Shown here piece after piece: positions 9,493 to 17,926 of a stretch of DNA of 64,000 bases. The translations under genes were made by a program, and so were the position numbers. Under the pieces are notes generated by a model that was not told the origin of the DNA, ran no database searches, and was given only the letters and a program-made list of their open reading frames with translations. This stretch comes from Clostridium disporicum (GTDB lineage Bacteria > Bacillota > Clostridia > Clostridiales > Clostridiaceae), in contig NZ_CYZX01000016.1 in the NCBI RefSeq assembly GCF_001405015.1, positions 19,369 through 83,368 on the forward strand. Reading direction: 5' to 3'. Position 1 is the first letter of the stretch, and every line of letters starts with the position of its first letter.

Positions 9493-9507
9493 TAATATCG
9501 TTTACAT
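9493..9507 (-). promoter_or_regulatory. Candidate cre (CcpA) operator upstream of the beta-glucoside locus
   Basis: On the minus strand the sequence reads ATGTAAACGATATTA, close to the cre consensus WTGNAARCGNWWWCA (the penultimate C is T). It lies about 40 nt upstream of the EIIC start, fitting carbon catabolite repression. It is assigned by consensus only. Confidence 0.5.
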
Positions 9508-9645
9508 ATATTGGGTATGTGATTTTTCAAAAAAAGACCTTAAAAAATTAAAACCTTTACTTAAATTATATATTATACAAATATGTTGTTTTTTCAAAAA
9601 GTGAAATTTTCATACAACTTTACTTATATTCGAATTCTTACTTAT

Positions 9646-9689
9646 ATAAAAAAAATCCACAATCCTTTTTATTAAGGTTGTGGATTTTT
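9646..9689 (-). terminator. Terminator downstream of tRNA-Arg
   Basis: On the minus strand, AAAATCCACAACC pairs with GGATTGTGGATTTT and is followed by a T-run, directly after the 3' end of tRNA-Arg. Confidence 0.8.
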
Positions 9690-9691
9690 AC

Positions 9692-9766
9692 TGGTACTCC
9701 CAACAGGAATCGAACCTGTATCTATCCCTTAGGAGGGGACTATTCTATCCATTGAACTATGAGAGC
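9692..9766 (-). tRNA. tRNA-Arg (anticodon CCT)
   Basis: 75-nt cloverleaf on the minus strand with encoded CCA. The acceptor GCTCTCA pairs with TGGGAGT, the anticodon loop is CTCCTAA (reads AGG), and the T-loop is GGTTCGATTCC. It stands alone with its own terminator. Confidence 0.95.
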
Positions 9767-9830
9767 ACACTAGCTAAATATATTTTATTACATCTATTTA
9801 TATATGTCAAATTTTTCTACTTTGCCTATT

Positions 9831-10640
9831 TTACATATTTATCATCTTAGAATCTTTGATATTAATCACATTATCTTTAATTAAGAATATTATAATAAAA
9901 TTATTATATATTGGTGTAGGAATTCCTATTTTTAGTCCTATAGCTACTTCATATTCATCTTGTAAATAATCATCTTTATTTATTTTTTTAGAATATAATA
10001 ACTCTGCATCTCTCAAACAATAAGTAGCGTCTCTACCAGCAAAAATATTTACCTGAATTTTTATATATAGTGCTAACACTCTTATTAAAGCTTCTTCTAT
10101 TTCATTATTTTTAGTATCTCTTACATGTAATTTTGATATACCCTTATTACATCTACTATAATCACCTAAATAATCTAAAACTATTCCCCACTCTTCAACC
10201 TTGTTGTATTTAGGTGTATCTGACTTAAAACTAACTATAACCTTAGCTTTATATAACTCCGAATTTTCTTTTAAGAATTCTTTATCTCCATAAACTATTG
10301 CCTTTAACGCTAATGGAAGCTCTTCTCTAAAAATCTTATCTCTAATAATAGTTTTAGACAAATCTGAATCTAAACTTATTTGAAGATATACTTTTAATAT
10401 ATATCTCCCATCACTCTCTTTCCATTCAGCTAATACTTCATCTCTTGTTTCATTTGTTTTTTCATAGTTATATTTTTTATCTATAGTTAAAAATAAATCT
10501 GCTGTTTCATCAGAATGAGTTAATGTATATTTTCTATCTTTTTTATTGTTGATATCTATGTCTTTATATTCTACAAATAATTTTTCCGGAATAAATTTAG
10601 ACACTTTAAGTCTCCTCTTATAATTTTTAGTTAATTTCAT
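9831..10640 (-). CDS. Stay-Green (SGR) domain protein
   Basis: 269-aa soluble protein. Residues about 15-165 resemble the Stay-Green family of plants and some non-photosynthetic bacteria: FIPEKLFVEY, YTLTHSDETADLFLTI (H42, D44), RDEVLAEW, FREELPLALKAIVYGD and VEEWGIVLDYLG. Plant SGR is the chlorophyll Mg-dechelatase, and bacterial homologues have been reported to act on chlorophyll in vitro; the native substrate in Clostridium is unknown. A C-terminal part of about 100 residues (with a YCLRDAELLY segment) is extra relative to the plant core. No signal peptide. Single-gene unit between tRNA-Arg and plsC. Confidence 0.72.
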   Translation of the reverse strand: MKLTKNYKRRLKVSKFIPEKLFVEYKDIDINNKKDRKYTLTHSDETADLFLTIDKKYNYEKTNETRDEVLAEWKESDGRYILKVYLQISLDSDLSKTIIRDKIFREELPLALKAIVYGDKEFLKENSELYKAKVIVSFKSDTPKYNKVEEWGIVLDYLGDYSRCNKGISKLHVRDTKNNEIEEALIRVLALYIKIQVNIFAGRDATYCLRDAELLYSKKINKDDYLQDEYEVAIGLKIGIPTPIYNNFIIIFLIKDNVINIKDSKMINM

Positions 10641-10828
10641 TATATGTTTTTAAAATTTATTGTTCACTACAAATATTATCCTTTATTTTTGGTTTAATTT
10701 GGTCTTTAAAATTTAAAAAAGTTGCTATTTTCAAAGCTTTATAACTATACTTTCAACCAATAAAAGCATAGATTTTAAATTTTACTTATAGTATACTTTA
10801 AATAAGTTTATAAATTTAAGGGGTTGAA

Positions 10829-11557
10829 TTGAATATGATTAGAACTATAATTTGGTTTATTTGGTTTGCTATTAGTTTAATAATAAGCATACCTTTTGTT
10901 TTTAGAGTTAACTACTTAATAAAAAAAGATAGAATTGAAGAAAGTAAGAAACTTATTCATAAATGCACAAGTCTTTGGGCTAAATCACTATTGAAAATAG
11001 CTGGTGTAAAAATAAATGTTAATGGTATTGAAAATATACCTAATGATAAAACTGTATTATTCATAGGTAATCATCAAGGTAACTTTGATATTCCAATATA
11101 TCTTTCTACTATGCCTATATTAATAGGTTTTGTTGCTAAAATAGAAACTGAAAAAATTCCACTAGTTAGAACTTGGATGAGATTAATGAAGTGCGTGTTC
11201 ATGGATAGAAGCAGTCTTAGAAAATCTAGCGAAGCTATCATTCATGGAATTAAAAATCTTAAAGCCGGTTATAATATGGTTATTTTCCCTGAAGGTACAA
11301 GAAGTCGTGGGGATAAAACTGGTGAATTTAAAGCTGGCAGCTTTAAATTAGCTACAAAATCAAAAGTTCCAGTTATACCTGTAACTATGAATGGTTCTTA
11401 TAAAATCATGGAACATGGTAATGGACCTTGGATCAAACCTGCAAATGTAGATCTAACAATTCATGCTCCAATTGATACTTCTTCATTAACTAAAGAGGAA
11501 ATTGATAATTTACCATCTAAAATTGAAGAAATAATTTGTTCAAAATTACCTAAGTAA
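10829..11557 (+). CDS. plsC: 1-acyl-sn-glycerol-3-phosphate acyltransferase
   Basis: Membrane-bound acyltransferase (242 aa) that makes phosphatidic acid from lysophosphatidic acid. An N-terminal hydrophobic anchor (residues about 4-26) is followed by the catalytic HX4D motif NHQGNFD (about residue 81) and the substrate-binding FPEGTRSRG (about 152). The start could be TTG at 10829 (AGGGG 5 nt upstream) or the in-frame ATG at 10835 (11 nt); the difference is two residues. Two hairpins follow the stop. Confidence 0.9.
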   Translation: MNMIRTIIWFIWFAISLIISIPFVFRVNYLIKKDRIEESKKLIHKCTSLWAKSLLKIAGVKINVNGIENIPNDKTVLFIGNHQGNFDIPIYLSTMPILIGFVAKIETEKIPLVRTWMRLMKCVFMDRSSLRKSSEAIIHGIKNLKAGYNMVIFPEGTRSRGDKTGEFKAGSFKLATKSKVPVIPVTMNGSYKIMEHGNGPWIKPANVDLTIHAPIDTSSLTKEEIDNLPSKIEEIICSKLPK

Positions 11558-11560
11558 TTT

Positions 11561-11592
11561 AAAAATGGCTTGAATATTCAAGTCATTTTTTT
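11561..11592 (+). terminator. Terminator of plsC (first hairpin)
   Basis: AAAAATGGCTTGAA / TTCAAGTCATTTTT stem directly after the stop, ending in a T-run. Confidence 0.8.
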
Positions 11593-11602
11593 ATAAAAAA
11601 AT

Positions 11603-11636
11603 AGAGTAAATGGCATTTCAAATACCATTTACTCTT
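11603..11636 (+). terminator. Second hairpin after plsC
   Basis: AGAGTAAATGG / CCATTTACTCT, a perfect 11-bp stem with an 11-nt loop, 11 nt after the first terminator. No long T-run follows; it may act as a back-up terminator or RNA 3' end. Confidence 0.55.
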
Positions 11637-11948
11637 AATGACACAATAACACAATAGTCTATTTGGTTATTAATAAATAGCTATCTCGCTTTATTATTTT
11701 AAATGTTTATTTTTAAATGTCAAACCTATATTCTTACCTTCAATTACTTTTTATGTAAATGACAACGTTTTCTATGGTATTTCTGATATTATTTTTTTAT
11801 TTTACAATAAATACTTGATGCATAAACTTAGATTTTACTATATACTTAGTAAAGTCGATAAAAAGTAACGTAATTTAAATTGATTTAAATATATAGGTTT
11901 TTAACTCTAGAGAAATAGTAATTAACATAAATAAGAAAGAGGTATTAT
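11637..11948 (+). promoter_or_regulatory. Long upstream region of the DEAD-box helicase gene
   Basis: About 310 nt without a gene. A possible sigma-A promoter is TTGATG near 11815 with TATATA about 18 nt later, giving a leader of about 100 nt. Long leaders are common in cold-inducible RNA helicase genes, but no defined element is recognisable here. Confidence 0.3.
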
Positions 11949-13577
11949 ATGACAAATTTAACATTTAAAGATTTAGGATTAAGAGAAGGTTTATTAAGAG
12001 CTATAGATGATTTAGGCTTCACATCACCATCTCCAATCCAAGCAGAAAGTCTTCCTGTAACTTTACAAGGCTTTGACATAATAGGTCAAGCTCAAACAGG
12101 AACTGGTAAAACTGCTGCATTTGGTTGTGCGATAATAAACAACATAAAAAATAGAGATTCAATAGCTTCTATAATATTAGCACCTACAAGAGAATTAGCA
12201 CTACAAGTTCATGATGAGTTAATTAAATTAACAAAGTACGAAAAACTTAACATAGTTGCTGTATACGGTGGAGCACCTATTCATCATCAAGCTAGAGACT
12301 TAAAAAGAGCTAATATTGTAGTAGGAACTCCTGGTAGAGTATTAGACCATATTAGAAGAGGAAATTTACCATTAGATAAAGTAGAAGTTTTTGTTTTAGA
12401 TGAAGCTGATGAAATGTTAAACATGGGATTCATTGATGACATGGAAGAAATCATGAAGAGTATTCCTGAAGAAAGACAAACTTTATTATTCTCAGCTACA
12501 ATGCCAGCACCAATAAAAAAATTAACTAAGAAATACTTAAAAGATGATGCTAAACATATAGCTATTGCTAAAACAGAAATGACTGCATCAAAAATAACTC
12601 AATACTTCTACGAAGTTCATGGAGATCAAAGATTTGAAGCTCTTTGCAGACTTATAGACTTTGATATGCCACAATCATCAATCATCTTCTGTAGAACTAA
12701 AAAAGGTGTAGATGATTTAGTAACAGCTATGCAAAGCAGAGGTTACATGGTTGAAGGTATGCACGGAGATATGTCTCAAGTTCAAAGAATGAAAACTTTA
12801 AAGAAATTCAAAGATGGAGCTTTAAAATTCTTAGTAGCTACTGATGTTGCTGCAAGAGGTATAGACGTTGAAGGTGTAACTCACGTAATTAACTATGAAT
12901 TACCACAAGATATCGAATCTTATGTACATAGAATAGGTAGAACTGGTAGAGCTGGTAGAGAAGGAACTGCTTACAGCATAATCACTCCAAGAGAATTTGG
13001 ATACTTAAGACAAATTCGTAATACAACTAAGAGTGATATCATAAAGAAATCTGTACCTACAGTTCAAGAAATATACAACAATAAGTTTGCTAATATGATA
13101 AATGAAGTTAGCTCAATAATTGATGCTAAAGATTATGATAAGTTTGTAGATGTTGCTAAAGAATTAAATGAAAGATATGATGCAGTTGAAGTTATTGCTT
13201 CATTAATGAAGAGTCAATTTGATACTAACCTTTCATTTGACTATTCAACAGATGCTTTAGTTGCACCTAAGAGTCAAGACGTAAGATTATTCTTCTCAGC
13301 TGGTAAGAGAGATGGATTAACAATAAAGAATTTAATAAATTACATAAAAGATAATGCTAAAGTTGGAGCTTCTCAAATAAGAAATGTTGATATAATGGAA
13401 AACTTCACATTTGTAAATGTTGATGAAGCAATCCACCAACAAGTATTAACTAAATGTTCAGGAAACAAGATTAATAAGAGAAAGATAAACGTTGAAGTAG
13501 CTACTGGTTCAAAAGGAAAAGGTGGCAAAAGTGGCGGTAAAAATAAAGGATTCAACAGAGATAGAAAAAATAAATAA
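11949..13577 (+). CDS. DEAD-box ATP-dependent RNA helicase with DbpA-type C-terminal domain
   Basis: 542-aa RNA helicase for ribosome assembly and mRNA remodelling (CshA/DbpA type). Motifs in order: Q-motif region, AQTGTGKT, PTRELA, GTPGR, DEAD, SAT, then HRIGRTGRAGR in the second RecA domain. Residues about 440-515 (DVRLFFSAGKRDGLTIKNL, IRNVDIMENFTFVNV) match the DbpA RNA-binding domain that in DbpA/YxiN recognises 23S rRNA hairpin 92. The tail is Gly/Lys-rich. It is followed by a bidirectional terminator shared with the converging small gene. Confidence 0.92.
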   Translation: MTNLTFKDLGLREGLLRAIDDLGFTSPSPIQAESLPVTLQGFDIIGQAQTGTGKTAAFGCAIINNIKNRDSIASIILAPTRELALQVHDELIKLTKYEKLNIVAVYGGAPIHHQARDLKRANIVVGTPGRVLDHIRRGNLPLDKVEVFVLDEADEMLNMGFIDDMEEIMKSIPEERQTLLFSATMPAPIKKLTKKYLKDDAKHIAIAKTEMTASKITQYFYEVHGDQRFEALCRLIDFDMPQSSIIFCRTKKGVDDLVTAMQSRGYMVEGMHGDMSQVQRMKTLKKFKDGALKFLVATDVAARGIDVEGVTHVINYELPQDIESYVHRIGRTGRAGREGTAYSIITPREFGYLRQIRNTTKSDIIKKSVPTVQEIYNNKFANMINEVSSIIDAKDYDKFVDVAKELNERYDAVEVIASLMKSQFDTNLSFDYSTDALVAPKSQDVRLFFSAGKRDGLTIKNLINYIKDNAKVGASQIRNVDIMENFTFVNVDEAIHQQVLTKCSGNKINKRKINVEVATGSKGKGGKSGGKNKGFNRDRKNK

Positions 13578-13588
13578 TAACATAAATT

Positions 13589-13626
13589 AAAGCTAAAGAA
13601 GTGTTTTATCACTTCTTTAGCTTTTT
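13589..13626. terminator. Bidirectional terminator overlapping a coding end
   Basis: AAAGCTAAAGAAGTG / CACTTCTTTAGCTTT with a 6-nt loop, A-run on one side and T-run on the other, serving the helicase gene (+) and the 101-aa gene (-). The last codons and TGA of the minus gene are inside the stem-loop. Confidence 0.85.
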
Positions 13627-13914
13627 GTTTACACCTTCTATTAAGTAAGTTAAATGTTCCACATCTGCTTTAGCTCTTTTAAGCATCTTAGTTCTTTCTT
13701 CAGCCTTCTGAATAGCTTCTTTTGCTTCTTCAAAATCTTTTGCTTTGATTGATTTATTTGCATATTCTATTAAATAATCTATTTTTAGTACCATTTCAGC
13801 TAGGTCTTCTCTACCATCATTAACCAAATCTAATAAAAGACTATATATTTTTGGTGACGTTTTTTGTTTTGCATCTCTTAATAAATCATTATTCTTGCTA
13901 GTTATTTTTCCCAT
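13609..13914 (-). CDS. Small helical protein of unknown function
   Basis: 101 aa, not recognised. It is highly charged (many Lys, Glu, Asp), predicted almost wholly helical, with a heptad-like stretch from about residue 45 to the end (EEAKEAIQKAEERTKMLKRA), so a short coiled coil is likely. No cysteines, signal peptide or membrane segment. An ATG with GGAGG upstream (CCTCC at 13922-13926) supports translation. It converges on the helicase gene and ends in the shared terminator. Confidence 0.7.
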   Translation of the reverse strand: MGKITSKNNDLLRDAKQKTSPKIYSLLLDLVNDGREDLAEMVLKIDYLIEYANKSIKAKDFEEAKEAIQKAEERTKMLKRAKADVEHLTYLIEGVNKKLKK

Positions 13915-14738
13915 AAAAATTCCTCCAATTTATCCTTAACTATATTTTTGTCTTTTTTGATAAATTATATTTATTACAACATATTATTCAGAATAGTACA
14001 ACCTATTTAAGATAATTTAAAAACTTTTATATAAGCATAAAATCATCTCCAAGAATATTATTCAGAATATTCATTATATTAAAATATATTAATATTATAA
14101 TTTCATTTTTTATTTTTTCGCTTCTCTCATTTGTATTTAACCCCAAAATATTTAATTAATAATTTTTTATTATATTACTATAAAAACAACTTTTTATTTA
14201 TTAAATAAATCATTTAAAACTATATTTTATATAATTTTACTATTTTTTATGATTTTATAATACATTTGATTCTATATTATTCAACCTATCTATACTTTTG
14301 TTTTAAAATTATTTTTCTGAAAATTGAAGTATTTTTTTATATTTATTTCTTTGTAAATATATGTTATGTAATTTAATGTAATTAATTCTATAACTTTCAT
14401 ATTTTTGCTTGCATATATTATAAAAACAGATGGAGCAAATTATATTATATTTTTACATGAAATTTATGGTTATTACATTATTATCCATAATATTTCTTAT
14501 TTCGATATTTTTATAAAGTAAAAAATCATAATTTTTAAACACACTATGATTATATTTTTAATACATATAATTATAATAGATGTTTATGATTATTTTTAAT
14601 AAGGTTAGATTATATTTTTCTTTTAATAAAATCATGTTTAATTAAAATATTATATAAAATCTATAAAAAAAAGACTAAGTTAATTGAATTACTTAGTTTT
14701 AAATAAACAAGATAGTTCAAATAGCTTAGTCTTATTAA
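13915..14738. other. 824-nt very AT-rich non-coding region
   Basis: No supported gene. Contents: ATTATTCAGAATA-like sequences near 13983 and 14058 and a weaker relative near 14276; several short inverted pairs of ATAATCATAA type between 14520 and 14600; and near 14670-14735 AAGACTAAG with CTTAGTCTT, a stem that could terminate the downstream minus-strand PhnA-like gene. The composition is more AT-rich than neighbouring spacers. Confidence 0.5.
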
Positions 14739-15080
14739 TTATAACTTTTTAACAAATTCAGATTTTAAGCTCATAGCTCCAAATCCATCAATTTTACAGT
14801 CTATATTGTGGTCTCCATCTACTAAACGTATATTTTTAACCTTTGTACCAGCTTTTAAAGCAGATGAGGCACCTTTTACTTTAAGGTCTTTTATTATTGT
14901 AACAGAATCACCATCTTTTAAGATATTTCCATTAGCATCTTTAACAACTAACTCATCCTCATTATTTTCACTTACAGAATGTGTATTCCACTCATGTCCG
15001 CATTCTGGACAAATAAATAGATTTCCGTCTTCATAAGTATATTCTGAATTACATTTTGGGCAATTTGGTAGATTATCCAT
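14739..15080 (-). CDS. PhnA/YjdM-type zinc-ribbon protein
   Basis: 113-aa cytosolic protein. An N-terminal zinc ribbon (CPKC at about residues 7-10, CPEC at 24-27) is followed by the PhnA domain (VVKDANGNILKDGDSVTIIKDLKVKG, IDGFGAMSLKSEFVKK). Despite the PhnA name, the family has no proven role in phosphonate breakdown, and no phosphonate genes are nearby. ATG start with GGAGG upstream. Single gene facing the AT-rich gap. Confidence 0.88.
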   Translation of the reverse strand: MDNLPNCPKCNSEYTYEDGNLFICPECGHEWNTHSVSENNEDELVVKDANGNILKDGDSVTIIKDLKVKGASSALKAGTKVKNIRLVDGDHNIDCKIDGFGAMSLKSEFVKKL

Positions 15081-15327
15081 AATTCACTTTCCTCCACTTG
15101 TAAATAAATTTATTGTTATTCCTCATTTATAAACTAATAATACTAATTTAATAAAATTAATACGAGGAACTAATTGTAGGTCTTTATGATATCATAGTCT
15201 ATTAATAATGACAAACCTTAACGTTTAGTCTAGTTTTTGCATTTTTAAAATAATTTATTAACCTTATACGCCCTAAATAAATAATATAGATTATAACCTA
15301 ATTTAATATTTATGGGCGGTGATTAAA

Positions 15328-16650
15328 ATGATTGAAGTAATTACTCCTTCAAGTAATTATTATGATGATGCTAGACAAGAATGGAATAAATCTATAGATA
15401 AATATCCAACTGCAATTGCATATTGCAAGACATTTGATGATGTAAAAAAAGCAGTATTATTTGCAAGAAAAAATAGATTTAAGCTTAGAATTCGTTCTGG
15501 TGGTAATAATTATGAAGGTTTCTCTATTGATGATGGATTATTTATTATAGATATTAGTAATTTAAACAGAATTAATATTAACTATGAAAATAATACTTTT
15601 ACTGCAGAAGGTGGCGCTCTATTAGGCCAATTATATAACTTTCTTGGATCGAACGGTTATCCATTCCCTGGTGGCTCCTCTCCAACAGTTGGCATAGCAG
15701 CATTAACTCTTGGTGGTGGTTGGGGATATTCAAGTAGATATTTAGGACTTTCCTGTGATAGTTTAGTAGAAGTTAAATTAGTTAATTATGAAGGTTCTTT
15801 ACTAACTGCAAATAAAGATACTAATTCAGACTTATTCTGGGCCTTAAAAGGTTGTGGTGGTGGAAACTTTGGTATAGTTGTTTCATTAACATTCAATCTA
15901 CCTCCAAAAGTTGATTTAGTTACTACTTTTAATATTTATTACTCAAATATCAATAAAGATAATCAAATAAAATTCTTAGATACATGGCAGCATTGGATAA
16001 CTAATTCTCCAGATAAAATAAATATGAAATCTAGTATAGCAAACTCAGCTTACGATGGTTATTATATTTACTGTACTGGACTACTCTATGGAACCCCTAA
16101 TGAATTAATGGATATTTTATCACCTTTTATGAATATAGAAGGTTGCAATTTAACTTATGAAAATGTCTCTTTCCTTCAATCTACTGAAATAATTGGATCT
16201 TTCTATAATCAATATGAACGGTTTACTTCATATAGTAGATTCGTATCTAGAGAATACTCTTATGATGAGATTTCAAAATTAGTTGATATAATAAACGAAC
16301 AACGTCCTGAAGGCTCTCAAACCACTTTATTAAATCTATATGGCCTTGGAGGTAAAGTAAGTAAAATAGATAAATCTGATACAGCTTTTTACTATAGAAA
16401 TAGCAATTATATTATTGCTATCGAGTCTGACTTTGAAGATAACGAATATAAAGCTGAAAATACTAAGTGGATAGAAGAAAAATCAAGATTTATTTATAAT
16501 ATAACAGATGGCTCATATATAAACTTTCCATATTATCCACTTGATAATTATCTATATGAATATTACGGAGATAACTCTATCTATCTTCAACGAATAAATA
16601 AAAAATATGATCCTTTTAATACCTTTGACTTTCAACAAGGTATAAGATAA
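15328..16650 (+). CDS. FAD-binding oxidoreductase, berberine-bridge-enzyme type
   Basis: 440-aa flavoprotein. An N-terminal PCMH-type FAD domain (about 25-195: RIRSGGNNYEGFSI, GGSSPTVGIAALTLGGGWGYSS, GCGGGNFGIVVSLTF) is followed by a substrate domain and a C-terminal BBE motif (YYPLDNYLYEYYGDN, YDPFNTFDFQQGI). In bicovalent members a His in SGGH and a Cys in the GxCPTV region bind FAD; here they are Asn (SGGN) and Ser (GSSPTV), so FAD is probably non-covalent. The ATG at 15328 has GGCGGTGAT just upstream. Likely substrate class is sugars or small alcohols; not determinable. Confidence 0.85.
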   Translation: MIEVITPSSNYYDDARQEWNKSIDKYPTAIAYCKTFDDVKKAVLFARKNRFKLRIRSGGNNYEGFSIDDGLFIIDISNLNRININYENNTFTAEGGALLGQLYNFLGSNGYPFPGGSSPTVGIAALTLGGGWGYSSRYLGLSCDSLVEVKLVNYEGSLLTANKDTNSDLFWALKGCGGGNFGIVVSLTFNLPPKVDLVTTFNIYYSNINKDNQIKFLDTWQHWITNSPDKINMKSSIANSAYDGYYIYCTGLLYGTPNELMDILSPFMNIEGCNLTYENVSFLQSTEIIGSFYNQYERFTSYSRFVSREYSYDEISKLVDIINEQRPEGSQTTLLNLYGLGGKVSKIDKSDTAFYYRNSNYIIAIESDFEDNEYKAENTKWIEEKSRFIYNITDGSYINFPYYPLDNYLYEYYGDNSIYLQRINKKYDPFNTFDFQQGIR

Positions 16651-16674
16651 TTTAATTATCTTCTTTAATAATAG

Positions 16675-16713
16675 AAATAAGCTTTAGAATGAGAGTATTC
16701 TTAAGCTTATTTC
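16675..16713 (+). terminator. Terminator of the BBE-type gene
   Basis: AAATAAGCTT / AAGCTTATTT with inner AGAAT/ATTCT pairing, followed by a T-rich stretch. Confidence 0.75.
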
Positions 16714-16844
16714 TTATTATTTTCTTTATATAAAATTTTACTCTTACCTCCATTTAGAATATACGCTTACAGTTTCAATATCTTTTTAGATAATATTATT
16801 ACGCGAATCAGATAATTTACTGATCAAATCTAAGAATTGTAGCT

Positions 16845-17324
16845 TTACTTATGATACGGTTCATTCTTCATTATTCTAAAAGCTCTATATATTTGCTCTA
16901 ATAACATTACTCTAAATAATTGATGTGGGAATGTCATCTTAGAAAAACATATTTTATAATTTGCCCTCTTAATAACATCTTGTGATAACCCTAGACTGCC
17001 TCCTATAACAAAAGTTATGTTAGAGTTACCCATAACCCCTTGAGTCTCAATAAACTTTGAGAACTCTTCTGAGGTCATCTGTTTAGCATTTAAGTCCATA
17101 GCTATAACAAACATATTATCTTTAATCTTAGATAATATTAGTTGTCCTTCTTTATCTTTTATAATTAACTCCTCTTTTTCCGATGCATTATCTGGAGTTT
17201 TTTCATCCGGTAATTCTATTATATCTAGTTTGCAGTATCTCCCTAGCCTTTTTGCATATTCGTCTATTGCTAACTTTAAATATTTTTCTTTTAACTTTCC
17301 TACTGAAATTACAGTTATGTTCAT
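16845..17324 (-). CDS. rlmH: 23S rRNA (pseudouridine1915-N3)-methyltransferase RlmH
   Basis: 159-aa SPOUT methyltransferase that modifies helix 69 of 23S rRNA. It starts MNITVISVGKLKEKYLKLA and has the SAM-binding knot segment FVIGGSLGLSQDVI, the MTFPHQLFRVMLLEQIYRAF signature and the conserved C-terminus NEPYHK. Length matches the family exactly. First of a run of minus-strand genes up to murA, the neighbourhood seen around Bacillus rlmH (yydA), yyzF and walJ. Confidence 0.96.
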   Translation of the reverse strand: MNITVISVGKLKEKYLKLAIDEYAKRLGRYCKLDIIELPDEKTPDNASEKEELIIKDKEGQLILSKIKDNMFVIAMDLNAKQMTSEEFSKFIETQGVMGNSNITFVIGGSLGLSQDVIKRANYKICFSKMTFPHQLFRVMLLEQIYRAFRIMKNEPYHK

Positions 17325-17355
17325 CTATCTTTCCTCCTATGTTAAATACTAAATA

Positions 17356-17832
17356 TCATTCACAAGTATAATCACTAACTTCTACTATAGGACTTATTTC
17401 TTTTAACCTATCCTTCTTTGGTATATATACTTTTAACTTTCCATCTTTAAAAACGGCCTTAATATTATATGGGTCTATATTTTCCACATAAAAATCTTTT
17501 GATATATCATTTCCACCTTGTATTACAGCTATAGCAACATTTTTACCATTAGAGAATACTTGATTTCTCTTTATATTTATAGATATATAATTATTGGTAT
17601 AATCTATATCTATATCTTTTTTTGAAACCCCTGGTAAATCTGCTTCTATCAAATATTTTCTTTTATACTCTTTACAATCTATATTTAAGTTTACCATATT
17701 CTCTAGAGTATTAACCATATCATTTACAATATCACTATTTAGCACACTATCTACTATATTATCTATTAATTGACTATTGTTTATTACAGAGTCAAATACA
17801 TTAGAAAATACGTATGAAAATACATCAAACAT
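17356..17832 (-). CDS. Hsp20/alpha-crystallin family protein
   Basis: 158-aa small heat-shock chaperone. A variable N-terminal part (about 1-55) is followed by an alpha-crystallin domain (about 58-150: RKYLIEADLPGVSKKDIDIDY, then VFKDGKLKVYIPKK). The final tail ends in TCE, with no clear IxI motif. The ATG at 17832 is preceded by GGAGG at 5 nt; the upstream ATGs at 17847 and 17844 overlap or precede that site. No CIRCE (HrcA) palindrome is evident upstream. Confidence 0.82.
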   Translation of the reverse strand: MFDVFSYVFSNVFDSVINNSQLIDNIVDSVLNSDIVNDMVNTLENMVNLNIDCKEYKRKYLIEADLPGVSKKDIDIDYTNNYISINIKRNQVFSNGKNVAIAVIQGGNDISKDFYVENIDPYNIKAVFKDGKLKVYIPKKDRLKEISPIVEVSDYTCE

Positions 17833-17926
17833 AGTATCCTCCATCATAATAATTATAACTTAATATACTTTATTTAATTTGACCATATATTGATACAAAA
17901 ACATACGTATTAATTAACTTTAAATA

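Noticed and set aside
14432..14518. Short hydrophobic peptide in the AT-rich gap
   Set aside because: No ribosome-binding site upstream of the ATGs, and low-complexity AT-rich DNA readily encodes Ile/Phe/Leu runs.
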